From: Gammaproteobacteria bacterium
Lineage (GTDB): Bacteria; Pseudomonadota; Gammaproteobacteria; Steroidobacterales; Steroidobacteraceae
Assembly (NCBI GenBank): GCA_021323735.1
Contig: JAJPKM010000023.1
Coordinates: 124,001-188,000, forward strand
DNA length: 64,000 nucleotides
Direction: 5' to 3'
Part shown: piece by piece, positions 40,815-50,115 of the stretch
Position numbering within the stretch: position 1 is the first letter of the stretch
Layout: every line of letters starts with the position of its first letter
Program-made: the position numbers and the translations under genes
The notes under the pieces: generated by a model
What the model was told of the DNA's origin: nothing
Database searches by the model: none
What the model saw: the letters and a program-made list of their open reading frames with translations, nothing else

Positions 40815-40992
40815 CGGTCATCCCCCCCGTTGCCGGTTCGATCGTAGCGTTCGCAGCCGCAATTGTCGACACGGATGCTCCCTCGAGAATGGCCGTGGGG
40901 CGGGCGCGCTTCCATTCCGGCGCCGTTCAGCCGAAACTAAACCTCAGCCCCAGGACTCTTTATAAAAATCGTCAGGCCGTTTCGGGACACAC

Positions 40993-42807
40993 ATGCTGAA
41001 CAGACCCTTGCACGAATATCCCATGCGCAAGCTCAATCGCCCGGAACCCCGGGTGTCCGTTGAACATGGCGCCGAGGGCGTCGCCTATGTGAACTGCGGC
41101 CTGAAGTATGAGCCCGGCCTGCCCTCACTCATCGACTACCTGGAGCGTGCCGCGGATCTGCGCCCGAATACCACCTTCTTGGCCGAGCGGGATGCGTCGA
41201 AGCAATGGCGCAGATTGACCTATGCGCAGGCCGCCCGTGATACCGCGGCGGTTGCAACCTGGCTCATCGGCGAAGGACTGGGGCCTAAGAGCGCGCCCCT
41301 CATGATTTTGTCGGAAAACAGTATCGAACACGCACTCCTGATGTTGGGGGCGATGCGCGCAGGCGTCGCGGTGGTCCCGGTGTCGCCCACCTACTCCTTC
41401 GGCGCCGATCTGGGTCGATTGGGATATGCCATGGAGCTGGCATCGCCGACGTTGGCGTTTGCCGGCGATGCGGTCCGTTATGCCGGAGCTCTCGAATATG
41501 TCAAGGCTCGAGGGGTGCGAACGATTGATGGGGGCCGGTTCTCCGAGCTGCTGCGCAATGTCGATCAGGCGGCGGTGACGGCGCGCCGCTCGATGATCGA
41601 CGATGGCACCATCGCAAAGATTCTGCTGACCTCCGGCTCCACCGGCCGTCCCAAGGGGGCCATCAACACTCATGGCAACATTGCCGTCTCGATGCAGATG
41701 GCGCGTCTGGTCGGTGAGCCTCTCGACCCTGAGCGTACGCACACCATCGTCGATTGGCTTCCGTGGCATCACGCCTTCGGCGGCAACGCGCAATTCAACA
41801 GCGTGCTGGCACTCGCCGGCACGCTTTATATCGATACCGGCCGGCCGATGCCCGGCCTGTTCGATGCCACCCTCGAGAATTTGCGCGAGGTGTCGCCCAC
41901 CAGCTTTGGCTGCGTGCCCGCGGCCTTCGGCGTGCTGGCGGCGGCGCTCGAACGCGATGCCGATCTGCGTGAAAAGTTCTTCAAGAATTTGCGCGGACTG
42001 GGATATGGCGGCGCCTTGCTGCCCCAGCCGATCTGGGAGCGTATGCAGAGCATCGCCGTCATGCAGATCGGCGAGCAGCTGCCCTTCGGCACCGGGTGGG
42101 GAATGACGGAAACCACCGCCACCGGTGTCGCGGTGTACTGGAATACGAAACGCACCGGCCTCTTGGGACTACCTTTGCCCGGCGCGACCTTGAAGCTGGT
42201 GCCGATGGCAGACCGGTTGGAGCTGCGCATCAAGGGCCCGCATGTCATGCCCGGCTACTACAAGGGCGACGCGCTGAACGCCGCCGCTTTCGATGAGGAA
42301 GGGTACTTCAAAACCGGCGACGCGGTCCGATGGGTGGACGCCCAAAGGCCCATCGAAGGGCTCGAGTTTGCCGGACGCATTGCGGAGGATTTCAAGCTGC
42401 TCTCCGGCACCTGGGTCCAGGCCAGCATCGTGCGCCGTGACCTGGTCGAGGCGTTGCAGCCCTATGTCAGCGATGCCGTGGTCTGTGCGCCCGATCATCC
42501 CTGGTTGGGAGCGCTGGTGTGGCTGACGACGCCCGATTCCGAGCGCGTGCGCGCCGCTCTGGCCGACAAGCTTGCCGCCTTCAATCACGCGCGCCAAGGC
42601 AGCGCCGACACCATTGCGCGCGTGCTGATATTGCGGGAACCGCCATCGCCCGAAGCCGGGGAGATCACCGACAAGCGTTCCATCAACCAGCGCCTGACGA
42701 TGCAGCGCCGCGCAGATGAGGTGAAGCTGCTGTACGCACCACACCCGGACTCCCGCGTCATTGAACCGGCGCCCGAACAGAACACAGTCGCCAAAGCGCG
42801 GGGCTGA
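40993..42807 (+). CDS. AMP-forming acyl-CoA synthetase, feruloyl-CoA synthase-like
   Basis: A 604-residue adenylate-forming ligase that activates a carboxylic acid with ATP and CoA. The P-loop is ILLTSGSTGRPKGAINTH, and GTGWGMTETTATG is the A5 motif. EGYFKTGDAVRW and FAGRIAEDFKLLSG follow (A7-A8), with the C-terminal lid after about residue 470. The lysine normally in the A10 motif is not obvious in the degenerate tail. The layout resembles feruloyl-CoA synthases and long-chain relatives; the substrate is inferred to be aromatic. An alternative ATG is at 41023. It leads an SDR and a FadB/J-like gene on the same strand. Confidence 0.85.
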   Translation: MLNRPLHEYPMRKLNRPEPRVSVEHGAEGVAYVNCGLKYEPGLPSLIDYLERAADLRPNTTFLAERDASKQWRRLTYAQAARDTAAVATWLIGEGLGPKSAPLMILSENSIEHALLMLGAMRAGVAVVPVSPTYSFGADLGRLGYAMELASPTLAFAGDAVRYAGALEYVKARGVRTIDGGRFSELLRNVDQAAVTARRSMIDDGTIAKILLTSGSTGRPKGAINTHGNIAVSMQMARLVGEPLDPERTHTIVDWLPWHHAFGGNAQFNSVLALAGTLYIDTGRPMPGLFDATLENLREVSPTSFGCVPAAFGVLAAALERDADLREKFFKNLRGLGYGGALLPQPIWERMQSIAVMQIGEQLPFGTGWGMTETTATGVAVYWNTKRTGLLGLPLPGATLKLVPMADRLELRIKGPHVMPGYYKGDALNAAAFDEEGYFKTGDAVRWVDAQRPIEGLEFAGRIAEDFKLLSGTWVQASIVRRDLVEALQPYVSDAVVCAPDHPWLGALVWLTTPDSERVRAALADKLAAFNHARQGSADTIARVLILREPPSPEAGEITDKRSINQRLTMQRRADEVKLLYAPHPDSRVIEPAPEQNTVAKARG

Positions 42808-42869
42808 GCTCATTGCCGCGGACGGCCGTGGGCGGGCCGCGCATGGAATCATCATTCAGAGGAATCAAC

Positions 42870-43631
42870 GTGACGAAAAAAGTATGTGTGATCACCGGTT
42901 CATCGTCCGGCATCGGCGCAGCAAGCGCGATTCTGTTCGCCCGTCACGGCTGGGATGTGTGCGTGAACTATTCGCGGGAGCGCGAACCGGCGGAAAAAGT
43001 GGCGGCAGCCTGCCGTGCGCACGGCGCCGACGTGCTCGTCGAACGCGCGGACGTCTCGGACGACGCCCAATGCGTAACGCTGGCGGCGCGGGTCAAGGAG
43101 CGCTTCGGGCGCTGCGACACGCTCGTGAACAACGCCGGAACCACGAAGTTCGTCGATTTGAAGGATCTCGACGGGCTCGATGCCGCCGACTTCCAAAGGA
43201 TTTACGCGGTCAACGTCATCGGCCCTTTTCAAATGACCCGTGCCTTCGCGCCGCTGCTGCGGGCCGGCTCGGGCGCCGCGGTGGTCAATGTATCGTCCAT
43301 TGCGCCCTTGTTGGGCGGCGGATCCAGTATTGCCTACATTGCGTCGAAGGGCGGGCTCAACGCGCTCACACTGGTCCTGGCGCGAGTGCTGGGGCCGACA
43401 ATCAGGGTCAACGTGGTCGCGCCCGGCATGGTGGATTCACCGTGGCTGCGCAATGGGCTGGGGCCCGAGCGCTTCGAGGCCATGCTGCGCAACTACCAAT
43501 CCGCCTCGGCGCTCGAGACCCTGGTGTCGCCGGAAGACGTGGCTGAGACCGTTTACTACTTGGGCGCCATCGCCGCCAAGACTACCGGCGAAATCCATGT
43601 GGTCGACGGCGGCAGGCGCCTGGGTCGCTAG
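42870..43631 (+). CDS. Short-chain dehydrogenase/reductase (FabG-like)
   Basis: A 253-residue SDR with TGSSSGIG (cofactor), NNAGTTKF, a catalytic Ser in VNVSSIAPL, YIASK (Tyr-Lys) and the GG-type C terminus VVDGGRRLG. I chose the GTG at 42870 because AGAGGA lies 6 bases upstream and it begins the family homology (TKKVCVITG); upstream TTG and ATG codons lack such support. It lies between the acyl-CoA ligase and the FadB/J-like enzyme, suggesting a 3-hydroxyacyl or aryl intermediate as substrate. Confidence 0.9.
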   Translation: MTKKVCVITGSSSGIGAASAILFARHGWDVCVNYSREREPAEKVAAACRAHGADVLVERADVSDDAQCVTLAARVKERFGRCDTLVNNAGTTKFVDLKDLDGLDAADFQRIYAVNVIGPFQMTRAFAPLLRAGSGAAVVNVSSIAPLLGGGSSIAYIASKGGLNALTLVLARVLGPTIRVNVVAPGMVDSPWLRNGLGPERFEAMLRNYQSASALETLVSPEDVAETVYYLGAIAAKTTGEIHVVDGGRRLGR

Positions 43632-43755
43632 CCTCGCCTCGGGCAAGCCTCGTTGCGTTCGCGGTTACCCTGAATACTCGAGGCAGCTCCCCGCATGGCG
43701 ATGCACGGAACCCGCGCGCTTTGGTAAGCTTCGCCCCTTCATTGGGGGAGGCAAC

Positions 43756-45849
43756 ATGCACGGTAGATTCGAAAAGCGCGGCGACGTCGGCATCATCTGG
43801 ATCGACAATCCTCCGGTCAACGCCATCAGCGTCGGGGTGCGCACCGCCATCATCGAGGGTGTGAAGCAGCTTGGGCAGGACCCTGAAATCAAAGTCGGCG
43901 TTCTTGCGTGCGAAGGCCGCACCTTCATGGCCGGCGCCGATATCACCGAATTCGGCAAGCCTCCCCTGTCGCCCAGCCTGCACGATGCCATCAACGCAGT
44001 GGAGAGTTCCGCCAAACCCATCGTCGCCGCCATTCACGGCACGGCGTTCGGGGGCGGCCTTGAAGTGGCCCTCGCCTGCCATTATCGCGTCGCCATTGCC
44101 GGCGCCAAAGTCGGGCTGCCGGAGGTCAAACTAGGCATCCTTCCCGGCGCGGGCGGCACGCAACGCCTGCCGCGGCTGATCGGCGTCGAGGCAGCGCTTG
44201 GGATCATTGTTTCCGGCGACCCCGTGCCGGCGGCGCAGGCTGCCAAGGCCGGCGTGATCGACAATATCATCGAAGGTGATCTGCTCACGGGTGCCGTGGC
44301 CTACGCGAAAGCGCTGGCCGGCGAGAAGGCCCCGTTGCGCAAGGTGCGCGATCTTTCCGTGGATGCCGGCAAGCTGCCGGCCGGATTCTTCGATGAGGCA
44401 CGCAAACGCATCGCGAAGGAGAAGAAGAACCTGTTCGCGCCGCAACGCATCGTCGACGCCTTGGAAGCGGCGGCTACCCTGCCCTTCGACAAGGGCATGG
44501 CGCGCGAGCGGGAGCTGTTCATGCAGTGTGCGCAGAACAGCCAGTCCAAGGCGCTGCAGCATGTCTTTTTTGCCGAGCGCAAGGCGGCCAATGTGCCGAA
44601 TCTGGACAAGAGCGTCACCAAGCGCGACATCCAATCGGTGGGCATCATCGGCGCCGGCACCATGGGCGGTGGCATCGCCATGAATTTCTTGAATGTGGGC
44701 ATCCCGGTGACGCTGCTCGAAATGACGCAGGAGGCGCTGGACCGCGGGGTCGGCGTCATTCGCAAGAACTACGAAAATACGGCGTCCAAGGGCAAGCTCA
44801 CGCTGCAGCAGGTGGAGCAGCGGATGGGTTTGCTGAAGCCTACGCTGTCCTATCCGGATTTGAGCCAGGCCGACCTGATCATCGAAGCCGTATTCGAAAC
44901 CATGGCCATCAAGAAGGACGTCTTCGGCAAGCTCGACAAGACGGCCAAGAAGGGCGCGATTCTCGCATCGAACACCTCGTATCTGTCCATCGATGAAATT
45001 GCCGCTTCGACGTCACGGCCGAGCGATGTGGTGGGCATGCATTTCTTCTCTCCGGCCAATGTCATGCGGCTATTGGAGATCGTCCGGGGCGCGAAGACCG
45101 CGCAGGACGTACTCATGACCGTGGTCGATGTGGCCAAACGCATCAATAAAGTCGGCGTGGTGTGCGGCAACCGCGACGGCTTCATCGGCAACCGCATGTT
45201 GGGCGGCTACTCGTACCAGGCATCGTTGATGGTGCTCGAAGGAGCCATGCCGGAACAGGTCGACGCTGCGCTGAGAAATTTCGGCATGCCCATGGGCGTG
45301 CTGCAGATGGGCGATCTGGCGGGCCTGGATGTCGGTTACAAGTCGAGGAAGGACCGCGATCCATCGACCTTCGACGGACGGGTAACGCGCTCGGCGGACC
45401 TGCTGGTGGAAATGGGCCGAATGGGTCAGAAGACCCAGGCCGGGTACTACGACTATGCGCCGGGCGACCGTACACCCCGGCCATCACCGGTGGTGGCTGG
45501 CATCATCGAGAAGGTGTCGCAGGAATTGGGAATTACGCGTCGCCGGTTCACGGACGAGGAAATCGTCGAACGCTGCTTTCTCGCCCTGATGAACGTGGGC
45601 TGCGATGTCTTGAGCGAAGGGGTGGCCTATCGCTCCAGCGACATCGACGTTGTTTATTTGTACGGCTACGGCTTCCCCGCCTACCGCGGTGGCCCGATGT
45701 TCTGGGCCGAACACGAAGTGGGTTTGAAAACGGCGCTGGAGAAGCTGAAGAAATACAGCGCCGAGACGGGCGGCAAGTGGCTCAAGGTCTCGCCGTTGCT
45801 CGAGCAGCTGGTGGCCCAGGGCAAGGGGTTCGCCAGCATCGGGCAGTAG
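43756..45849 (+). CDS. Bifunctional enoyl-CoA hydratase/3-hydroxyacyl-CoA dehydrogenase (FadB/FadJ-like)
   Basis: A 697-residue beta-oxidation enzyme. The N-terminal crotonase half has AFGGGLEVALACHYR and LPEVKLGILPGAGGTQRLP, with both catalytic Glu positions. The dehydrogenase half has the NAD loop GIIGAGTMGGGIA, GMHFFSPANVMRLLEIV with the catalytic His, and CGNRDGFIGNRML. The C-terminal domain ends with GYGFPAYRGGPMFWA. The long upstream frame is a shadow; ATG 43756 has GGAGG at a 4-base spacing. With the ligase and SDR it makes a side-chain shortening pathway. Confidence 0.93.
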   Translation: MHGRFEKRGDVGIIWIDNPPVNAISVGVRTAIIEGVKQLGQDPEIKVGVLACEGRTFMAGADITEFGKPPLSPSLHDAINAVESSAKPIVAAIHGTAFGGGLEVALACHYRVAIAGAKVGLPEVKLGILPGAGGTQRLPRLIGVEAALGIIVSGDPVPAAQAAKAGVIDNIIEGDLLTGAVAYAKALAGEKAPLRKVRDLSVDAGKLPAGFFDEARKRIAKEKKNLFAPQRIVDALEAAATLPFDKGMARERELFMQCAQNSQSKALQHVFFAERKAANVPNLDKSVTKRDIQSVGIIGAGTMGGGIAMNFLNVGIPVTLLEMTQEALDRGVGVIRKNYENTASKGKLTLQQVEQRMGLLKPTLSYPDLSQADLIIEAVFETMAIKKDVFGKLDKTAKKGAILASNTSYLSIDEIAASTSRPSDVVGMHFFSPANVMRLLEIVRGAKTAQDVLMTVVDVAKRINKVGVVCGNRDGFIGNRMLGGYSYQASLMVLEGAMPEQVDAALRNFGMPMGVLQMGDLAGLDVGYKSRKDRDPSTFDGRVTRSADLLVEMGRMGQKTQAGYYDYAPGDRTPRPSPVVAGIIEKVSQELGITRRRFTDEEIVERCFLALMNVGCDVLSEGVAYRSSDIDVVYLYGYGFPAYRGGPMFWAEHEVGLKTALEKLKKYSAETGGKWLKVSPLLEQLVAQGKGFASIGQ

Positions 45850-45877
45850 GCGCCCGGTAGGCTGGGCGCGCGCTGGT

Positions 45878-48004
45878 TTATTGGGCGTCCTTCAGGCCTC
45901 GATACTTCATCATGGCATCGATGCTGGGGGCCTTGCCGCGCCACGCCACATACATGGCCGACAGGTCCTGCGTATTGCCCCTCGATAAGATCATGCGCCT
46001 GAAGCGATCGCCGTTGGCACGCGTCAGGGCGCCATGATCGTCGAACCACTGATAGGCATCATCGGCCAGCATCTGCGTCCATAAATAGGCGTAGTAGCCG
46101 GCCGAATACCCGCTGTCCCAGATATGGCTGAAATAGCTGGAGCGATATCGCGGCGGCACCGCTGACATGTCCAGTCGCGCCTTCGCAAGTGCCTGCTGCT
46201 CGAAATCATCCGGTTTCAGCAGCGGCGCATCGGCGGTGAGCGCATGCCATTGCATGTCGAGTTCCGCTGCCGCAAGCAGCTCGGTCAGTCCATAGCCCTC
46301 GGCAAAGTTCTTGGCCTGCTTGATCTTCTCCACCATCGCCGCGGGCATGGGCGCGCCCGTCTTATAGTGCCTGGCGTAATGCTTGAACACCGCAGGATAG
46401 ATCGCCCAGTGCTCGTTGAACTGCGATGGAAACTCCACAAAATCACGTGCCGTGGCGGTGCCTGAGAGGGTCGGATACTGCGAGTCGGCGAACATGCCAT
46501 GCAATCCATGGCCGAACTCGTGAAACATCGTCGTCACGTCATCGAAGCTGATCAGCGCAGGCTCTCCGGGCGCCGGCTTCGGCAGATTGGCCACGTTGTA
46601 AATGACCGGCAGCGTACCCAAGAGCTTGGACTGGCCGACGAATTCGGACATCCACGCACCACCATTCTTGTTGTCCCGCTTGAAGTAGTCGCAATAAAAG
46701 AGCGCCAGCGGCTTGCCATTGGCATCGGTGATCTGGAAAACGCGTACGTCCGGCGCGTATACCGGAATGTCCATTCGCTCCTTGAACGAGATCCCATACA
46801 GGCGATTCGCTGCGTAGAAAACACCGTTCCTGAGGACACTGTCGAGTTCGAAGAAGGGTTTGATCTGCGCCTGGTCGAGATCATATTTCGCCTTGCGCAC
46901 TTGCTCGCCGTAGAACTCTCGATCCCAGGGCGCCAAGGCAAATCCTCCCTGCTGCGCATCGATCACTGCCTGCATCTGCTTAGCCTCGCCTGCGGCTTTG
47001 GCGGCCGCCACGGGGACCAGCGCGTCCATGAATTGCAGCGCCGCCTCCGGGGTCTTTGCCATCTGGTCTTCGAGCTTCCACGCCGCATGGCTCCCAAAGC
47101 CGAGCAGGCGTGCGCGCTGGGCACGGAGCTGCGCCAGGCGCGCGATGATCTCCCGCGTGTCGTTGGCATCGCCGTGCTCGGCACGGTTCCACGAGTTGCC
47201 GAAGATGGTCTCGCGCGTCCCACGGTTGCTCAACGAGGCAAGCGCGGGCTGTTGCGTGGTGTTCTGCAGTGGGATGAGATAACCCTTGGTGCTGCGGGCC
47301 CCGGCGGACTGCGCCGCGGCGGCGAGCTGCGCATCGCTCAACCCGGCAAGAGCGCCCTTGTCTTCGGTCGCGAATGCTCCGGCCTTGGTGGCCTCGAGCA
47401 ATTTCTTCGAGAAGGCATCCGACAGCGACGAAGCTTCCTGATTGAGTTTTTTCAGCTGCGCTTTGTCCGGCTCGGACAGATTGGCGCCTGAGTGAACGAA
47501 CTGGTCGTACTCCCGTTCGACCAGCCGCATGGACTCGGGATCCAATTGCAGCGAAGCGCGCTTTTTGTAGACCGTAGCCATGCGCTCGAACAGCTTGGCG
47601 TTCAAGCGGATCGCATCCTGGTGTGCGGCAAGTTCTGGAGCCAGCGCCGTTTTCGCCTGCTGCAGCACGGGGTTGGTATTTGCCTGGCTCACGCCGCTGA
47701 ATGCGGCCGACGCGCGCGCCAGCAGCCTGCCGCTGCGCTCCATCGCCACGAAGGTGTTCTCGAAGGTTGCGGGCGCCGGGTTGTTCACGATCGCCGCGAT
47801 CTCGGCCAGCTGCTGCGCCATCCCCGCCTCGACTGCCGGTTGATAGTCCTCGTCCTTGATCCGATCGAACGGCGGCGCGCCAAAGGGCAGCTTGCTCGCC
47901 GTAAAGAACGGATTGGAAGGGCCGAATTCGGCAGCCGTGGCGTTCAGCCATCCGCCGACCATCAACACGCATGCGGCCGCAAGGGTTCTATTCCGGTGTT
48001 TCAT
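45878..48004 (-). CDS. M3-family metallopeptidase (oligopeptidase/Dcp-like), exported
   Basis: A 708-residue zinc peptidase. A signal peptide is present (residues 1-25, ending ATAAE). A long helical N-terminal domain is followed by the zinc signature MFHEFGHGLHGMF, with a downstream Glu in the second zinc-ligand helix and the family C-terminal SHIWDSGYSAGYYAYLWTQ. Relatives include dipeptidyl carboxypeptidase and thimet oligopeptidase, which trim peptides; the signal places this one in the periplasm. It converges on the FadB/J-like gene with 28 bases between. Confidence 0.93.
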   Translation of the reverse strand: MKHRNRTLAAACVLMVGGWLNATAAEFGPSNPFFTASKLPFGAPPFDRIKDEDYQPAVEAGMAQQLAEIAAIVNNPAPATFENTFVAMERSGRLLARASAAFSGVSQANTNPVLQQAKTALAPELAAHQDAIRLNAKLFERMATVYKKRASLQLDPESMRLVEREYDQFVHSGANLSEPDKAQLKKLNQEASSLSDAFSKKLLEATKAGAFATEDKGALAGLSDAQLAAAAQSAGARSTKGYLIPLQNTTQQPALASLSNRGTRETIFGNSWNRAEHGDANDTREIIARLAQLRAQRARLLGFGSHAAWKLEDQMAKTPEAALQFMDALVPVAAAKAAGEAKQMQAVIDAQQGGFALAPWDREFYGEQVRKAKYDLDQAQIKPFFELDSVLRNGVFYAANRLYGISFKERMDIPVYAPDVRVFQITDANGKPLALFYCDYFKRDNKNGGAWMSEFVGQSKLLGTLPVIYNVANLPKPAPGEPALISFDDVTTMFHEFGHGLHGMFADSQYPTLSGTATARDFVEFPSQFNEHWAIYPAVFKHYARHYKTGAPMPAAMVEKIKQAKNFAEGYGLTELLAAAELDMQWHALTADAPLLKPDDFEQQALAKARLDMSAVPPRYRSSYFSHIWDSGYSAGYYAYLWTQMLADDAYQWFDDHGALTRANGDRFRRMILSRGNTQDLSAMYVAWRGKAPSIDAMMKYRGLKDAQ

Positions 48005-48148
48005 GGGAACTTCCGTGGTTGGGAGAGCCGATTATGTGCCTCTCCATTATATATCTTAGGCAAATGAATCCGTGCACCGAGTGGCGTAGAATGATGCTCT
48101 GATTTCATTCCGATCACCGTCCCGATCAACGTCGAACAGTTGGTTCCG

Positions 48149-48796
48149 ATGCCTAAAAAGAAGCGCGCACAGCGCATGTCACCCGATAAGCGACGCGAGC
48201 AGATCATGGACAGCGCCGTGGCTCTCATAGTCAGCCGCGGCCTCTCCAGTTGTACGCTCGAGGTGGTTGCCGCCGAGGCGCGCATCAGCAAGCCGCTCAT
48301 CTACAAGTACTTCCCCAAGCTGGCGGATCTGTTCAAGGCGCTGGTCGAACGCGAGTACCGCTTTTTGCGGGGCCGCGGCCTCAATGACTTGCCGAAGAAT
48401 ACCGCTTACGAAGAGGCCATCCACCGCTCCAATCTGCGCACCATGGAGTATCTGTATGAGCGCGGCCCCATCATGCGCTTGCTGGCGAGCGATCGCTCGA
48501 TTGCCGGCTTGGCGAAGCGCCAAGACCGCGACGAACGCGGGGTCATGATCGACTACTTCACCAAGCGTTGCATGGACGTCTATGGCTTTCCGAGCGATGT
48601 GGCGCGGGTCTGCTCCATCATGACGGTCAACGCACCCATTCTGTCGGTTCGCGCCCTGCGCAACAGCGGCATAGCCGCGCACCGCGCGGCCGAGATCTGG
48701 AGCGACTTCATCGTCGGCGGCAACAACGCTCTGCAGACGAAGTACGGCAAGCGCAAGGCGGCCAAGACGCGCAAGAAGAAGGCTGTGGGCACCTAA
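48149..48796 (+). CDS. TetR-family transcriptional regulator
   Basis: A 215-residue repressor. The N-terminal helix-turn-helix includes KRREQIMDSAVALIVSRG, and ISKPLIYKYFPKLADLFKAL is the recognition-helix region. The C-terminal ligand domain is helical and the tail is a Lys/Arg-rich stretch (KYGKRKAAKTRKKK). The ATG at 48149 is preferred over an upstream TTG. It lies upstream of the amidohydrolase on the same strand and divergent from the peptidase. CTAAGT/ACTTAG motifs on both sides may be its sites. Confidence 0.88.
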   Translation: MPKKKRAQRMSPDKRREQIMDSAVALIVSRGLSSCTLEVVAAEARISKPLIYKYFPKLADLFKALVEREYRFLRGRGLNDLPKNTAYEEAIHRSNLRTMEYLYERGPIMRLLASDRSIAGLAKRQDRDERGVMIDYFTKRCMDVYGFPSDVARVCSIMTVNAPILSVRALRNSGIAAHRAAEIWSDFIVGGNNALQTKYGKRKAAKTRKKKAVGT

Positions 48797-48829
48797 GTTG
48801 ACTTAGACCGGCCTTAATTATAACTTAGG
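48793..48829 (+). promoter_or_regulatory. CTAAGT-TG-ACTTAG palindrome before the amidohydrolase
   Basis: The perfect 6-bp dyad CTAAGT-TG-ACTTAG (48793-48806) overlaps the TetR stop codon and contains the only TTGAC-like -35 text in the gap. A further ACTTAGG occurs at about 48822, and a related CTTAGG at 48055-48060 upstream of the TetR gene. A shared operator is inferred. Confidence 0.45.
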
Positions 48830-48860
48830 TTTACTACATCTACGTCCGTTGGAGCGTCCC

Positions 48861-50024
48861 ATGACCTACGCGGCGAATCGCTTCTGCTGTGATGCAGACA
48901 GTCACATCCTGGAAACTAGGGACTGGATCGCGAATTTCGCCGATCCTGCGGTGCGTGACAAGCTGCCGGAAATGAGCCTGCTGAAGTCCGGCACGAAAAG
49001 CTTCACTCTCATTCACGAAGCCGTGGTCAAGCAGCGGGAACGCACTGCGCTGCGCACACCGGCCGTCGATGTGGTGAAGGGTGTGAAAGGATGGAACGCG
49101 CCCGGCGCCTTCGACGCCGCAGAGCGGAAGGCCGCTCTGGATGATCTCGGTTTCAAACGGCAATTGGTGTTCTCCACGTTCTCCGCGACGCAGTACTTGC
49201 ATCACGAGGACATGGAAGTGCGCTACGGCGGGATTCGCGCGCACAATCGCGCGATGTCGGCGTTCTGCGCCGATGACCCCCGTCTCATCGCCGCCGGGCA
49301 GATGTCCCTGGCCGACCCCATGCGCTGCGTGGAGGAGATGTCCGAGGGTGTGCGATTGGGTTGTGGTGCATTCTGGATACCCGGCATGCCCGTCGGGGAT
49401 AAGTCTCCCGGACATCCTGATTTCGATCGCGTGTGGCAGGCGTTTTGCGACCTGAACGTCCCCTTTCTCCTGCATGTGGGCCCCAATAGTCCGACCAAGA
49501 TCGCAGCTTATGAGAACAACGGCCGGCCGAGGCCGAAGGACATTACCGGCGCGGAGGGCGGTGAAAACCTTCGCGTCCGGGACTTCATGTTGCTCTCGAT
49601 CGGGCCGCAGCAGTTTCTCACGGCGCTGGTGTTCGACGGGGTATTCGAGCGCTTTCCTCGCCTGCGAGGCGGTGTCATTGAGCTCGGCGCCGGCTGGGTG
49701 CCGGAGTATCTGCGGACATTGGATCTTAGCCAAAGGATTTTCAAGCGCACCGACCCGTCGGTGGAGGCGCTGCCGTTGAAGGCGTCTGACTACATCCGCC
49801 GGGCCGTGAAATTCACTCCGTTTCCCGGCGAGGATGCGGGCCGGCTGATCCGAGAGGCCGGGGCGGAGCTGTTCATGTTTTCGAGCGACTATCCGCACCC
49901 GGAAGGCACGGATGATCCCATCGGCCGTTTCGAACGCACGTTCAACGGTATTTCAGAGGACGCCAAGAACAAGTTCTACAGCGAGAATTTTCAGGCGATG
50001 TTCGCCTCGGCCTCTGCGCCGTAA
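48861..50024 (+). CDS. Amidohydrolase-2 family metal-dependent hydrolase
   Basis: A 387-residue TIM-barrel protein of the amidohydrolase_2 (ACMSD-like) group, whose members decarboxylate or hydrolyse aromatic and other cyclic acids. CDADSHILE carries the D-x-H of metal-binding strand 1 in the form usual for this group. LLHVGPNS supplies a His at mid-barrel, and FSSDYPHPEG near the C terminus contains the metal-binding Asp. The ATG at 48861 has GGAG 6 bases upstream. It follows the TetR gene and is probably controlled by it. Confidence 0.85.
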   Translation: MTYAANRFCCDADSHILETRDWIANFADPAVRDKLPEMSLLKSGTKSFTLIHEAVVKQRERTALRTPAVDVVKGVKGWNAPGAFDAAERKAALDDLGFKRQLVFSTFSATQYLHHEDMEVRYGGIRAHNRAMSAFCADDPRLIAAGQMSLADPMRCVEEMSEGVRLGCGAFWIPGMPVGDKSPGHPDFDRVWQAFCDLNVPFLLHVGPNSPTKIAAYENNGRPRPKDITGAEGGENLRVRDFMLLSIGPQQFLTALVFDGVFERFPRLRGGVIELGAGWVPEYLRTLDLSQRIFKRTDPSVEALPLKASDYIRRAVKFTPFPGEDAGRLIREAGAELFMFSSDYPHPEGTDDPIGRFERTFNGISEDAKNKFYSENFQAMFASASAP

Positions 50025-50115
50025 GGGGGCAAACCCGCGACATGGGCTCGCGAACGAAGTCGTTCACCTCCCGTTCGCGTTCGTACCCGTGTTACGGGTC
50101 GCACCCGCCTCGCGT

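Noticed and set aside
43240-43755. An N-terminal extension of the FadB/J-like protein
   Set aside because: It lies in another frame over the SDR gene and is Arg/Trp/Ser-rich shadow text; the ATG at 43756 has a strong ribosome-binding site and begins the family homology.
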